This document shows positions 23,774 through 38,400 of a stretch of DNA of 64,000 nt, one piece after another. This DNA comes from Rattus norvegicus (taxonomy: Eukaryota; Chordata; Mammalia; Rodentia; Muridae). How positions within the stretch are numbered: position 1 is the first letter of the stretch; each line of letters begins with the position of its first letter. A program made the position numbers and the translations under genes. Location of the stretch: positions 76,157,039 to 76,221,038 of the forward strand of contig NC_086026.1 of NCBI RefSeq assembly GCF_036323735.1, in the 5' to 3' direction. The notes under the pieces are model-generated. The model saw only the letters and a list, made by a program, of their open reading frames with translations. It searched no databases and was not told the DNA's origin.

Positions 23774-26700
23774 ACACTCCAGAAAGCCAGAAAGCACACA
23801 TTTTTGAATGAATGTGTCACTGTGACAAAATGCCTAAGGGGAGAAAGTTTTTTTAAAGAAAGGGTCTCACCGTGTAGCACTGGTTGGCATTGGGCTTGCC
23901 GTTTAGATGAGGCTGGCCTTGGGTCACAGGGGTCCCGTTGCCTCTGCTTCTTAAGCATTAAGATTAAGGGCACAAAATACTGTACCTGGCAAAGAGAAAA
24001 GTTTTTTATTTCCCTCATGGTTACACAGCTTTCACCAGCTGTCGTCATTACCCTGGCCCTGAGTGAGGCAGGACATTGTGGTAACATGGTGGAGACGGTG
24101 GACTGGGGCAGGGCTACTCATCTCATTACAGCCAGGGAGCAGAGAGGCAGGAACATCCATGTAGCTCCTTCACAGACCCCTCCTCAGTAGCCTTCTTCCA
24201 CCAGTCATTCCCACCTCTGATGGCTCATTAAGCTATCAATACCCTCAGGGATTCCCAGATTTATGAAATTATTGTCCAGGTGAGTCAATCACCTCTCCAT
24301 AACCATACATAGCAACTGGGACCAGACCTTCAACACATGAGTCTTTGGAAGACATGTCAAATCCAGAGCATAAGAGCAGTGAAGAAAATGGTTCGCACAA
24401 CGCTTTAGGGAAACGCCCACAGGCTAAAGGAGACAGGCCCTCTTTCCTAGTCACTTACTTTCCTCTGCCAGGCCGCCCTGCAGTGAAGGAGCCACACAAC
24501 TAGATTTTTCCAGGGCAGCACTGTGGGACGTAGATAGAGTAGGTGCACCTGCCATAGTCAGAGACCGGATTCTATTGGTTCCTGATTATCTCCCTTCCCC
24601 ACATTTTAGCACTCCTGAAACCAAGATAGATCTCTTTGGGACAAGAGTCTCACTATGTGTCCCAGGATATCTGGAAGCATGTGGGTCTTCTGCCTCAGCT
24701 TACTGAGTGCTGGGCTGAGAGGCTTGCACAACCCATTGAGTCTTTGGTGAGAGATCCATTCACCAGTGACATCGAGAACCATGAAAGTATGGTGGCTGTT
24801 TCACAAAGTTTTACCGAGAAACCATGATCCAGATGCCAGGAATATGGAGAGAGGAACTGAAATGAGTGGTTTCAATAAGTAGTGAAAACAAGCGGGGGGT
24901 GGGGGGAGTCAAAGGATGGGAGAGGTGATGGCTGCACACGCTCTGCTCCAGCATCTAGGACAGACAGGGACTCACTCAGTCTTGACTATAGCTCTGCCCA
25001 GCCTTCCATCACTCCATAGCTCACACGCTCAGGCAGTGCTGGGTAAGCAAGGAAAAGTTTTAGCAATGTAATTGATGTGTCCTTTTAGTTTACAGAAGTA
25101 TCCCTTTACAGGGCAAGCTTATGCCAACCAGGAAGGAACAAATCTTGGCTGCCACCTCCCCTCCTTGTGTCTATAAAGGTTGACTCAGGATTGGCAGAAC
25201 TCTAAGATAACTCTTAAGTCAGATGGTTCTGTTTAGCTCGCCTTACCTTTTACAATGCTTTTGCAATCCTTAATTGGTGATTCAGTCTGCTGCAGGACCT
25301 CTGGGTAGAATGGGGAAGACCCGTGCAGTTCTCATAGGGACACGTGCAGATTCCTGCAGAGGCGCCTCAGTCACGATGAGAGTGGGCTTTGCTTACTGTA
25401 CCCAAGGGTGACATTAGCCAATGAGTCCCAGGGCTCTTTTGGAGTAGCCCCTCCCTTGAAACTGCAAGTGGAATGGAGAAAGAAAAAGAGGTGATACTTT
25501 CCCTTGTGTGACAGAGATGTTTTGTAGCAGATCTGAAGCAGTTATGCAAGTCACTGTTTCCCTTCTTGGCTTTGGTTACCAGGAAGACCAGAGACAAACT
25601 GTAGCTCCAGCTTGAACAAATGCCTATTTTTATTTATTTATTTGAGATAGGGACTAACATGTCCCAGGCTGGCCTCAAACTCGATTTATACCTGAGAGTG
25701 ACCTTGAATTTTTGATCCTGTTTCCATCTTCCAAGAGCAGGGATCACAGGGGTGTGCCACCACACCTAGTTTTATGTGGTGCTGGGGATTGAACCTAGGA
25801 CTTTGTTCATGCTGGTTAAGCACCTGAGCACCTGAGCTATGCCCCCAGCTGATTTTTGTTTGATTTTAAGAAATTACTACAGCAATGAGCTGGCTACCAT
25901 GTAATAATCAGGTTTTAATACACCCGAGAGGATTAGTTTACATCACGCTGCAAATATTTACTGAGTGAATAGTAAGTGGCAAACATCGGGTTGAGGACAC
26001 AGACAGGCATCAAGACTGAACTCTGTTATGGGACTGACAGTCTGGAGACTCAGGAGGTAACTGGTTCTTAAAGCACTGAGCAGAACTCTCTCGTAGAGTC
26101 TTAAGGAAAGGATATGGGGAGTCGTTCTCAACCTTCCTAACACTGCAGCCCTTTCATACAGTTCCTCCTGTTAGGGTGAGCCCCAACCATAAAATGATTT
26201 GCTACTTCATAACTGTAATTTTCCACTGTTACGAATCGTGAAGTAGATATCTGATATGCAGGATATCTGATATGTGACCCCTGTGAAAGGGTCATTTGAC
26301 TCCCAAAGAGGTCACGACCCACAAGTCGAGAACCACTGGATTGGAGCAGTTCCTTGAGGCAGCATGAGCTGAGATCTGAAGGTCATTTAAGAGTCAGGGA
26401 AGAGCACTGGGGACAGAGCACAATGGCTCAGCGAGGAGGCTGGCATGTTATGAAAGTGACCCAGAACCTCAGTGAAGAAAGAAGATACTTGGGGAGAGAG
26501 AGGAGCCTTCAGCCTGCTAGGGAGGCAGCAGGAAGCTGCTACCAGATGTTCTAAGTAGAATACTCATGTGAGGGGGAAGCTTTGAGAAGGATTATCTTGG
26601 CAGTGAGATGAAGAATGGATTGGGAGGGAAAGGCTGGGAAGGGAGACTGGAGGAATGTGAGGAAAAGTGGAGTGGGTTCCAGATCACAGGACCGGCAACG

Positions 26701-29700
26701 TGGACATGGACCTGCTGGAACGGTTTAGAGCCATACGGACAGCTCCCAGTGGAGCCGGCCTGCTCCGCTCAGCGTCACTGAGTACTCACGCAGGCTGACT
26801 GTCACTCTTGCTTGGAAGGGTCCTAAGGTAGCACGGGGAAGAGGGGGTGCAGATGGAGCTATTCAAACCTCATCCCCTTTACAAACAAGGCCAAGAAACG
26901 GTTGGCAGGTGGCTAAGCAGAGCAAAGGGGCCTCGCACACCCAGACCTAGGCCTCCTGACTCTCACCTGAATCACTTCCCCAGGCGCTCGGCTTTACGCC
27001 AGAGATTGTGCTCCTGCATGGCACATCATGCCACAGAGGAAACGCAGGGATTGAAAGAAAAAAAGTAGACAATGTGGACGTGTCAGAGACGAATCACGTC
27101 AAATTAACTCGCTTTTCTTCCCCTCCACGGGATAAAAGGCTTGGTGGTTAAGGGAAACACAATAGGCCTGTTGATATAAACAAGCATTTGGCAGAGCTCA
27201 TCGCCGCGTGCTCGTGGGAAACGTGGGTCAGACCGGTGTGATTGCTTGGAGGAGAAATTAGCGGCCTCTAGGTCACCGCTGCCACTCTCAGCACCTGGGG
27301 AAGAGATACAGCTTTCCCTGGGAGCCGTCCCGAGCCAGTGCCCTTTTCTGAGGCCTTAGGACTGCCACAGATGGTGGTAAAGGTACTGTGGCTGGCTTGA
27401 GAGCACAGTGGAGGATGTGCCTGAGTGAAGGAGCCAACCAGGGGTGGCTCTGGCTTGCAGGCCTCAAAAGGGATGGAGAGCAGGCCCTGCAGGACGTGAG
27501 AAGAGCTACATGCAGAAATGGCAGGAAGAGAGGTGCAGCACATCCACCCTTGTTCACACATGACCTCTGCTCTCCTGACACCTTCATCTCTCCTGACACC
27601 TTCATCTCTCCTGACACCTTCATCTACTTAGGGGGGCTGGTCTCCCAGTTTGTTACTGAGCTCATATTTTGGCCTCCACATATTGTTTGGCTCCATCTTA
27701 AAGCCACTCCTTCGCTGGCAAGTTCCCTGAGAGTCCCCACTTTTGATAGACTTGTTGGTGTAATGGGTCCATTAGCAAGGAGGAGGCAGGAAGGGTCTCA
27801 TCTCTAAATGGATATCTGGTAGAAGACCACAGGGGTTGAGAGTGGTCCTGGCACCTAACTGCCACAGGAAGGACAGGTTTCTGCTTCATGAAACCATCTC
27901 CCGGGGCAGCCACGCACAACTGCACTAGCTGTGAGACCTGGGGTACCTTGCTTTGATTCTCAGAGCTCCGCCTGCAGAATGCAGGGAGTAGCAGCCTTCT
28001 AACCGTCATTCTGCACAGTCTAAACATGACCTTGGTGACCATTGATGAAGACTTTTCCCTCAGTGGCAGCTGGTGATCTGGATCTTGCTGTGTCCAGAGT
28101 AGTGTTCTGGGGCCTGTGAGTGGTGATGTGCCAGTGAGGGACCACGCATGCCCAGGAGGTGAGTTACTCAGAGGGGATGTGACCATGTGCTGAGGCAGTT
28201 ATCCTCCCTCCCCATGGGGGCTGCCCAGAGTCCCGGATCTTGTGATTGGCTCCAGAGGTGGGTGGTGGTGATTCAGGAAACATCTACCTATGGACACAGC
28301 TCTGGGATTCAGAAAAGGCACTGAGGAGACCATGACATTTGATCGAGGGTGGTAGGGTTTCAAAGGAGACACCAGTCTGAATGAAATACAAAGCCACTGT
28401 ACACTAGGCCAGGAGCCCTGGATGTGTTTTAGGTGAAGTAAAAGGGAGACGCTACTGTGAAAGGTTGGAAAGCAGGCCCTAAATCTGGGAGGGACCAAGA
28501 TGCTTCAGCTCTGAATGAGCTGCGCTCCAGTAAAATAGCTCACCTTGTTTAGACCGTCCAGAAATGACACCAATACCCCACAGCTGCCCTATGTGATGGC
28601 TGCTGCTCCCTAAATTCTGCAAGTGAGGCTCTGTGAATCAAAGCAAGGTACCCCAGGTCTCACAGCTACTGCAGCTGTGAGTGACTGCTCTAGGAGATGC
28701 CTTTGGTTTCTCCACTGCACTTCACAGCTGTGGAAAAGACTGCTAGAACTAGTCTATAAAGGAACATTATTAAGGAGGAGAACTGGCAAAACACCGTTTT
28801 TTCCATAAAGGGATAATTGAGGTAGTTACACACACACAGACACACACACGCACACGAGCTATAGGTTATCTATCAGAAAGGACTTCCCCATTGTGAAAGC
28901 TACTAAGTTCTGGATCAGCATTCAGAGTCCAATCCAAGTTTACTTTAGCTCCAAATTCACTCTGGGGAAAGGCAGAAAGTTCATGTCTTTGTGTTTGTTT
29001 ATTTGTTTGTTTGAGACAGGGTCTCAAGTCCAGGTCCTTTAACATGCTAGGTAGTCAAGGATGACCTTGAACTCCCGATCCTGTCTTGATTCCTATGTCT
29101 TGAGATCACAGGGGTGTGCAGTCCCATCTGGTTTTCTGTGGCGCTGAGGACTGAACGCAGGGCTCCCTGTGAGTGTTCTACTAGCCTAGCTGCATCCCAG
29201 CCAGTCCCCACCTGTTCTCAGTTCTGGGTTCCCCAGGGACTGCTTACGGGGATGTTTTATGCTGTCACAACCCCCTCCATTTCTGGTTTCCCCCTCCAGT
29301 TCTTGCCTATCCCGTAGGCTTTATCTTCTAACTTCCACTGACCACTGTCCAGTGTGTTGAGAGGTTGCTATGATGGAGAACAAGGGCTCCCACAGGTCCC
29401 AGCTCAGCCTCATTAGTAACAGGCCATGTGAGTAGCCATATGTCTCAGTTAAGGTCTTTATTGCTGTGATCGCCAAAAAGCAGGTTGGAGAGGAAAGGGT
29501 TTCTCTGGCGTACGCATTCATATTACTGCTTATCATTGAAGAAAGTCATGAGGATTTCTTTCTGTGCTATCTTGCTCCTCATGGCTTGCTCAGCCATTTT
29601 TTCTTAAATAGAATCCAGAAGAACAGCAGTCCAGGGATGCCCCCCCACCACTAATCAGTAATTAAGAAAATGCCATATAGCTGGATCTTATGGAGGCATT

Positions 29701-31136
29701 TTCTTGATTGAGGTTCTCTGCTCTCAAATGACTTCAGCTTATGTCACCTTGACATAAAACTATCCAGCAAACCATCTTATTCCATTTTTCTGAGTTCATT
29801 TACCTTGTCTCCCAAGACAGCAGGTGCCTATGTCACAGGGTAGCTATGCAGATAGAAATAACTCAGAGCTGTGGTCCAGCCCTCCACGGTTCTTGTGAAT
29901 TAAGTTGCATAAGGGCATGCCTTGGTCTTTTACCTGCATATTCCCCGTGGCTGCTTTTGTGCCACAACAGCAGAACTGAATCTCAACAGAGACTGTGTAA
30001 CCTGTAAAGCTGGAAATCCTTCTGGTCTAGCTTTCTTGTGGGAAAACTTAGTCAATGCCTTATCAAAGAGTTGCCTGGGGCATAGTCAGTGCTTAGTGAA
30101 TCATGGCTTTGTTGAAAGAACTCTAAATCTAGTAGGTCTTGGAGTTTAAGAAAACTTAAATAGAAAACTAACTCCTGCACACTGTCTTCTGATATCTCCA
30201 CTCAAACCATAGTGTGAATACATATGATCTCCCCCGCCCCTCTCTCAAAAGAAAAGAAAAGGTGTGGAGGGGAATCCAGAATAGACACAGGTTGTCTGCG
30301 TTCCCTGAGGATGACCATTGTGTCCTGTCTTTTCAGATGGCAGGGACAGTGTCATCCTCTTACAGACAGTCTTGCCTTCGTGGGCTGCAGTCTCTGTGCC
30401 TATGTCCTCTCATCCTTGAAGCCCCTACTCCATGTTTCTGCCCATGATGACTGACAGTGACAGCTGCCATTCCCATCAAGAAAATGTTCTCTGTGGGTGT
30501 TATTTGGTCCCTTCTTCCGTGTTCCCTGATGGGGCAGGAACAATCCTCTAGTTCAGGGCTTCTGAGATTCTGCATGACTGAGCTTTGTGGTGGGATCTTT
30601 CTGTCATAGAGTGGTCCTGTGCCTTGCAGGATGTTTCCCAGCATGCCTGGCTCCTGTCCAGCAGATGCTGACAGCATGCCTCTACTTGTGATAGACAACT
30701 AACAGATAGAGATGTGTAATATCTCTACACATTGCCAAATGTTCCCTGAGGGGCAAATTGCTCCAACTGAAAATCACTTGGCTTAGTCTAAAATAACTCC
30801 ACAGTTATTTGGTTAATTGGGTCCAGAGCAGATTAAGTTCACGTTTAGAAAAGCAGGGTTCTGTGCAAGGGCACGTAGACACTGTGCGTGTGTCTGATTG
30901 GTCCTGTTGCTTCATTCCATAGAGTACTGGGGCTCGGCTCGACTCTACAGCTGATGCTCCACATAGCCTGAGAACCTGGATAGCTTCTGCCCCTGTGTTA
31001 CTAAGATGCTTCTTCCCACTCCCCTCCACTTCCTCTTTCCTTCCTTCTCCTCTTAGGCAGGGGATTGACCTCAAAGCCTTGTATACCCTATACAAGCACT
31101 CAGTCATGAACTACAGCTTAGCTAAGAGAAGAGTTT

Positions 31137-31182
<46 letters not shown>

Positions 31183-31348
31183 GACCTACATGTATGTGTG
31201 TGTAGAAGTCAGAGGTTAGCACTGGGTGTTTTTCTCCATCACTTTCTATGTACATACGTATGTATGTATGTGTGTATGTATGTGTGTATGTATGTGTGTA
31301 TGTATGTATTAATTATTGCATCTGTCCATCTATGTATCTATGTAACTG

Positions 31349-31386
<38 letters not shown>

Positions 31387-34300
31387 GTTTTGACCTACAT
31401 GTATGTGTGTGTAGAAGTCAGAGGTTAGCACTGGGTGTTTTTCTCCATCACTTTCTATGTACATACGTATGTATGTATGTGTGTATGTATGTATTAATTA
31501 TTGCATCTGTCCATCTATGTATCTATGTAACTGGTCCGTCTGTCTGTCTGTCTGAGGCAGAATCTCTTACTAAACTCAGAACTCACAGATTCAGCTAGCC
31601 TGGCTGCACAAGGAGTTCCAGGGAGCGGCCTGTCTGCCCCAACTCAGGACTAGGGCATCATAAGCCCGTCATTTATGTTGGCCTTAGGGATCTGAACTCA
31701 GGTCCTCGTGCTCAAACAGCAAGCACTTTACTGACTGAGCCGACTCCCTAGCCCAGAGGGGTTTCAAAATTCCTCTCCCATAGTACCGGGAAGGCTGCCC
31801 TAGGATATGAACATGCTTACGAATCCGACACCCTGTGCCAGCCTGTTAGCGCCTTCATCTCTGTACCCGACTCCACTTCAGAGGGGGTATTTGGATACTG
31901 CGTGTTCACTGACTCACGTATCACTCCCCTGCTTCTTACCAATTTTCTCTGGGGGTGCTGATCATTCGGTGGTATATAGGGGGGATCAGAGGCAGAGCCT
32001 TGCCCAAAGAGGATTGGTAGTTAAGGAGAAGTAGACAGATATTGCAGCAAAATAGCTCAGCCTGAATTTGACCCCTGGGAATGACATGGTATAAGAAGGG
32101 TATAGATCATCTCAGAGGAGAGCATTAGAAGAAAAGCCAAAGAAGAAGCCACCACAGGGCTCATATTAAGAGACAGGCAGCCTGGGCTGAAGAGATGGCT
32201 CAGTCATTAAAGGCTAGGCTCACAACCAAAGGACAAGAGACAGGCCACCTCACAGAGATTCAGAAGAACAAGAGATGTGAGGTGACAACACAGACCAGAC
32301 AAAGCCATGTCCTGAAAACAGCTTTAGAAAACAGTTTTAGAAACAGCTGGAGCTGCAGGGCTGCTGAGAATGACACATACCTGTGATCTCAGCACTTGGG
32401 AGGCAGAGGCAGGAGGGCAAAGAGTTAGGAGCCAGGTTGGGCCACACAGTGGCATAAAACAGGAAGAGAAAGAAAAGTAGCAGGGGCTGCAAGATGGAGC
32501 ATGGAAAGGGTGAAGTCTGCAGAAGAAAACGAAGGCAGAAGAAAGAGCATTTGGACTCAGTGGTCTGTGGACATGGGATTGAGCACAGTGAGCAGCCATG
32601 GTCACTATTCCCCCTGAATAGCAGGGGAGGATGCAGAAGGCAGTAGGCGGACAGTTCTTGTAACATTCAGAGCAGAGAGAAGCCAGACCAGAACAAAGGT
32701 GAGGTTCTCACCTAGTGGACAGACATGGAAAATCCACAACTGGTCATCAGTCCAAAGTGACATTCAATTTAGATAGTCCAAGTTTCCTTGAACTCCTGTG
32801 CAAATGCCAGTCAAGCTGTGGCCCCATCCCCAGCCTCTGGTATATAACAGATGAGCCCCTGAGAAGGGGGATGAAGAGAGGGAGGGAGAGCGAGTGCTTC
32901 TGTCAGCAGGCAGGCAGCTGCACCCCTGAAGAGAAGCACCTGTGACATTTACAAGTGTCTGCCAGGGAAGCAGCCCGCCAGGGAGCTGCCTACACCCGCA
33001 GTGTTTACTCTCCCACAGTCTCCTTTCTGTGCCAGGAACATTGTTATAGCCCTGTAGCTCCTAATACTTCAAGGTTTCTCTTCTTACCCAGGAGCTTGTT
33101 GTGAATAATAGCCTTCTTGACCCCCAGCCTTCTCCTGCTAACTGCTTTCTAAGTCCATTCATGGCTTGCTTTCTGAAATGCAAGAGGGAGGACACCACCG
33201 AGGTTTTACTTTAGCCAACAGCTACTTTACACGAAAGGACAAAGGCAACATAATAGAGTTGAATACTTAAATTACAATAAGATTGGCCTTATGAATGGCT
33301 AAGTAAACTGTAGCATATACCCAGAGAGACATAGTACTCAGCTGTAAAGAGGAGCGAAGTGTGAACACATGCTTTAGGGTCAAGTCTTGAAAACATGATG
33401 CTAAATTAAAGAAGCCACTCCGGGATCATATACCATGGGACTGCATTTACATTAAATACAGAATAAGTGGATTAGTGGTTACCCCGGGACTGGAAGGAGG
33501 GAGAATGGATAGAAACTATTGATTATGTTTGGGGAAACCTTTGGGGGGCTGAGGAAAATGTTCTAGAACGAAACAGAGTTGATGGTTTCACACTTCTATG
33601 AATATTTTATTCTTTGTCTATTACGACACACAAAAAGAATAGTTACAAAATGGGGCTGAGGGGGCTGGTGAGATGGGCCAGCAGTTAAAGGTAATTGCCA
33701 CCAAACCTGGACACCCAAGCTCAATTCCTGAGACCCACGTGCTGGTAGGAGAGAACTGATTCTTGCGAGTTATACTGACTCCTCCAACACACAAATAAAT
33801 TAGTAAATGTAATGTTTAAAATGTTTTAGAAGGGGGACTGGGGCTGTAGCTCATGTGGTAGAGTGCTTGCCTAGCATGCATGAAGTCCTGGGTTCAGTCC
33901 CTAGCACCACATCAAACCTAATATAGTTTTACATGTCTGTAGTCCAGCACTCCAGAGGCAAAGGCAGGATCATCAGAAATTCAAAGTCAATGGATTCTAT
34001 GTGACTATGAGCACCATGGACTCTGAATCCAGAAGTGCAAGGTCACTTTTTAAAACTTTATTTATTTATAGTGCATTAGTGTTTTGCCTGTATGGAGGTA
34101 TTGGAATCTCTAAAATTGGAATTACAGACAGCGGTGAGCCACCATGTGGGTGCTGGAAATTGAACCTGAGTCCTCTGGAAGAGCAGCCAGTGTTCTCATT
34201 GGCTGAGTCATCTCTCTAGCCCTCAAGGTCATTCTTAAACTACAAGAGAGTTTGAGGCTAGCCTGGGCTATATGAGACCTTGTCTCAAAAATTTTGTTTT

Positions 34301-34860
34301 TGGTTAGTGCTATAAAACACAATAGAAACCTCGCCTTGACCCAAGAGAAAAACACAGCCTTGGCTCCAATCATAAGGCCTTTGATCAGACAAGGGCCTCC
34401 ACCAGCTCTTCTAACTTTAGCTAAATATTAGGATCACTGGGGCAGCTCGAGACCAGTAAAGCAAAATCTCACAGGCAAGATTGGAAGCTCACGGAGATCC
34501 CTGTGTGTGGCAAAGGTTGAGAAATACTGCTTTAGGCCAGTGGTTTGAAAATGTGGCACCTAGCCCAGCAACATCAGCACTACAGGGGGATGTGTTGGAC
34601 ATGGAGAGTTCAAGGTTCTGTCTCCAAACTACAGTATCAAAAACACTGAGTTTCGGGGTTGGGGATTTAGCTCAGTGGTAGAGCGCTTGCCTAGGAAGCG
34701 CAAGGCCCTGGGTTCGGTCCCCAGCACCGAAAAAAAAAAGAACCAAAAACACTGAGTTTCAGAAAGACTCAGTGGTCTGTGTTGTAAGAAGCTCCCACTT
34801 GGGGTTGGGGATTTAGCTTAGTGGTAGAGCAAGGCCCTGGGTTCGGTCCCCAGCTCCAGA

Positions 34861-34894
<34 letters not shown>

Positions 34895-35417
34895 ACTTAA
34901 GCGTGGTGACCGCTCTTCTGAGTCTAGACCATGGGAACCAATCCTGGAGTAAGAGTCTAGAAGCATCTGTTGTGTGTTTGGCTCTGGGGTGGCTATTGTG
35001 AAGACACAGAGGCATACCCAAGCCCTCGGGCACCCTGTGGGTTGGGTTCTTGGAATAAGATGCATCCTTTATGGCTGGGTAATATTCCATTGTATGTCTA
35101 TGCCACCGTCTTGCTTATTCATTTCCCTGTTGATAGATATGGGTTATTTCCACCATTTGGTTTTATGAATAATACTGTTGTCTAGCCAGGCTAGTGGCCA
35201 CAGGCTGCTGTGGATTCAGCAGTTTCGCACGTAGTCCAGTTCCCATGTCAGTGAGTCAAAGAGAACCAGCAAGAACATCGTGCACTGGGCTTGCACAGGC
35301 CGCTGCTTGTTTTCATCATCAGGGTAGGCTAGCAATTGGCACTAGCTCGTAGTTACTGCAGTTTCTGTACTCAAGAACTATTTGAACATTTCAGAATGTC
35401 CAGGCTCTTTTTGCAGG

Positions 35418-35477
<60 letters not shown>

Positions 35478-38400
35478 CTCTCCCTCTCCCTCTCCCTCTC
35501 CCTCTCCCTCTCCCTCTCCCTCTCCCTCTCCCTCTCCCTCTCCCTCTCCCTCCCCCCCCCCCACACACAACTAGCTAAGCTTGTCTTAGACGTTGGCAAG
35601 CACCAGGATCCCTTGGGAAGGTGATATTCAGGAACAGGCCCTATGCCCACCTCCAAAGTCTGGTTCAGTAGGTCTAGCAGGGGGCCTGAGAGCCTGCATT
35701 GTTTTCTTGCTTTCCTTGTATCCTTGCCGTTTAGCTCAAGGTGACCTTGAACTTCAGATCCTCTTGACTCTACCTCCTGAGAGCTGGAATTACTAATATG
35801 CTCCATTGTACTTTATCTGGTGCTGAGATTGGAATCTGGGGCATCTTGCATGCTAGGCAACTGCTCTCCCAACTGAGCTACAGCCCCAGTTAGAATATAC
35901 ATTTTGAAGGGACTCTAGGGAGATGATGATGGCGATAATGAGGAAGACCATGAAGAAGATGATGTTTCTTTGAGGAGTAGTCTAAGTACCACTTGACTAT
36001 TGGGATAGAAAGACCAGCATTTCTTTGGCTAAGTGTAGTTGCTGAAGGAATGAAGAGTACAGAGAAGGCCCTGAATAGCACAGAGGAGCGCAAGTATTTA
36101 GATCTGCCTTAGAGTGTGAGCAGGTAGATATTCTGGGGAGCTGCAAGAAGTTTAGCGCACTGGAATTTAAAGGAAAGGTGAGAGTATGGAGGTGGTGTGG
36201 CTTCTCTGTGATCAAAAGACTCTAAGACAAGAGGGCCTGAGGGCCTGCCAAGACGGTCGGTCGCCAAGATGGAGAAGCAAAAGCAAATAGATATTTACCT
36301 TTGGCATCTTGGAAACCCCACCCTCCTCACTATAGAGAGCTTCCCTCCAGAAAGAACCTGACAAAAAGCCTTAAGGTCAGAGTGTGAATACTATGGAGCC
36401 CTTTGCCCCTTACCCCTGCCATATTGGAAAGGAACATTGGAGAGGGTTATAGGCAGGTGGGATGGTGGGTGGAAGAGCAGGAGGATGAGGCTTGCAGTGG
36501 CTGGCAGAACTGATTGACAACCCCGGGCTCACCCTCCCAACCTGCACCATCAGCCCCTCCCACCATGGCTGGAACAGAAATGACGGCAGACAGGCTTAGG
36601 GTGGACTTTACAAGGCCCAAGCTGATTCTGCCTCTTAAATCTACATAAATTAATGGACACGATAAAGATAAACTCCGGATACAAAGGACAACTTAGGCAT
36701 CTTTAGAACATTCTGTCTATTTTGATTGATCTATAATGTAAAATCCAAGAGAAAGAGTGGCCTGCTGGGGCAGCGTCCTTCAATGCTTATAAGTAAGGAG
36801 TCACCCTGGCCCATTAGCCTTTGCTCTCTGTTCCAGCCAAGGCCTGATTCATCTATAACATTAACAAAGTGAAAGTTTCCAGTTTCCAGGCCAGTGTGAT
36901 TCCTTGACCTCTGTTAGTAAATAACACAATCAGAAGGCCTCAGCCATCAATTATTAACCTGTGGTCCAGGCAGCTTCCTTCCCTCTGGCTGAATCTTGCC
37001 TTTATGCTTGCGTCTGACCACTTGATCGACAGGAAAGCAGGCCAAGTCCAGCCAAGGTGTGCCTAGATTTGTTGTGAGAAGCCAGGAACTTAAATGTACT
37101 TTAACTATATTTTTAAAATGTGCCTCTATATCTGAATGACATCCTAGAGATAGGTGGTTTTGAGTTGGTTTTAGAGGGAACAGAAGGACCCTTCCTTCTG
37201 AATGGGATTCTGGGGGCTTAGCTGCATTTTCTGTAGTTCCAGCCACAGAATCAGGAGTAATAGATAGTCTCTCCCTACATGGGTGGGTACCGGACTCCTG
37301 AGGGGAAGACTTCCTCAGCCTGTGAAAGAGCACATGCCAGTCGGCATCCAATAACCCTGCTCAGCCTCCCCACAGAGCAGCTTATTCTGTGGCAAGGAGC
37401 CTAGTGGGCCCAGGTTCTCTCTGAGTGCAGGTCTCCTGTACAACTGACACACCACAGCTATTAGCTTAGCAGGCCTGTAGGCTCCCCAGGATCCCTATCT
37501 GGACGGCTGTTCCTCCATCTTTGTTGTGGGTCATTTCATCTCATCTTTTTAAAAAAAAAAGATTTATTTGTTTATTTTATGTATGTGAGTACACTGTCAC
37601 TCTCTTCGGACACACCAGAAGAGGGCATTAGACCTCATTACAGATGGTTGTGAGCCACCATGTGGTTGCTGGGAATTGAACTCAGGACCTCTGGAAGAGC
37701 AATCAGTGCTTTTAACCACTGAGCCATCTCTCCAGCCCCTCATCTCATCTTTTAAGTCTCAACTTTGAAGGCATCTCCTTAAGGAAGTATGCCTGTGCCA
37801 GGTACAGTGTGAGGTCTCTCCGTTTCCTCCATCACAGCCTTGTTCAGTTCCTTCACAACAGCAATTGCAGAAGTTCCTTACGTGCAACTCATTCTTGGTC
37901 TCGATCCCTGGAATGTAACCCTACAAGGACAAGAAGTAGACCTGCTTTGTCATATCAACCCTGGCTATAGCATCTGGCATACAGATGGCCCCTTTGTGAA
38001 GAAATGAAGATATGAACTTCAAAATTAAGTAGCAGTTCAAAAGGATATTAATTAGAGATTTTTCTCCTTCATTCAGTATGTGAATTTTCTCCTTCATTGA
38101 GTATGGTTACTCAGATGTGCATGTGTATGTGTGTGTATGCATGTGTGTGTGTGTGTGTGTGTGTGTATGTCTGTGTGTGTGTGTGTGTGTGTGTGTCTAT
38201 CTGTGTAAGCCAGAGGTTGACCTTGAGTGCTGTTCCTCCAGAGCTGTCATCTTATTTTTGATAGATGGTCTCTTACTAGGACCAGGGCTTGCCAGTTTTA
38301 GACTTGGCTGGTTGGCTAATGTGCCCCAGGGATCCTCCTGTCTCAGCCTCTCCAGCACTGTGATTGCAAGTGCATGCATATCTAGCTGTTGTGTGGGTTC

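Noticed and set aside
34818..35090. Minus-strand frame beginning MEYYPAIK
   Set aside because: A remnant of L1 ORF2 running into the poly-A tail of an ID element; not a host gene.
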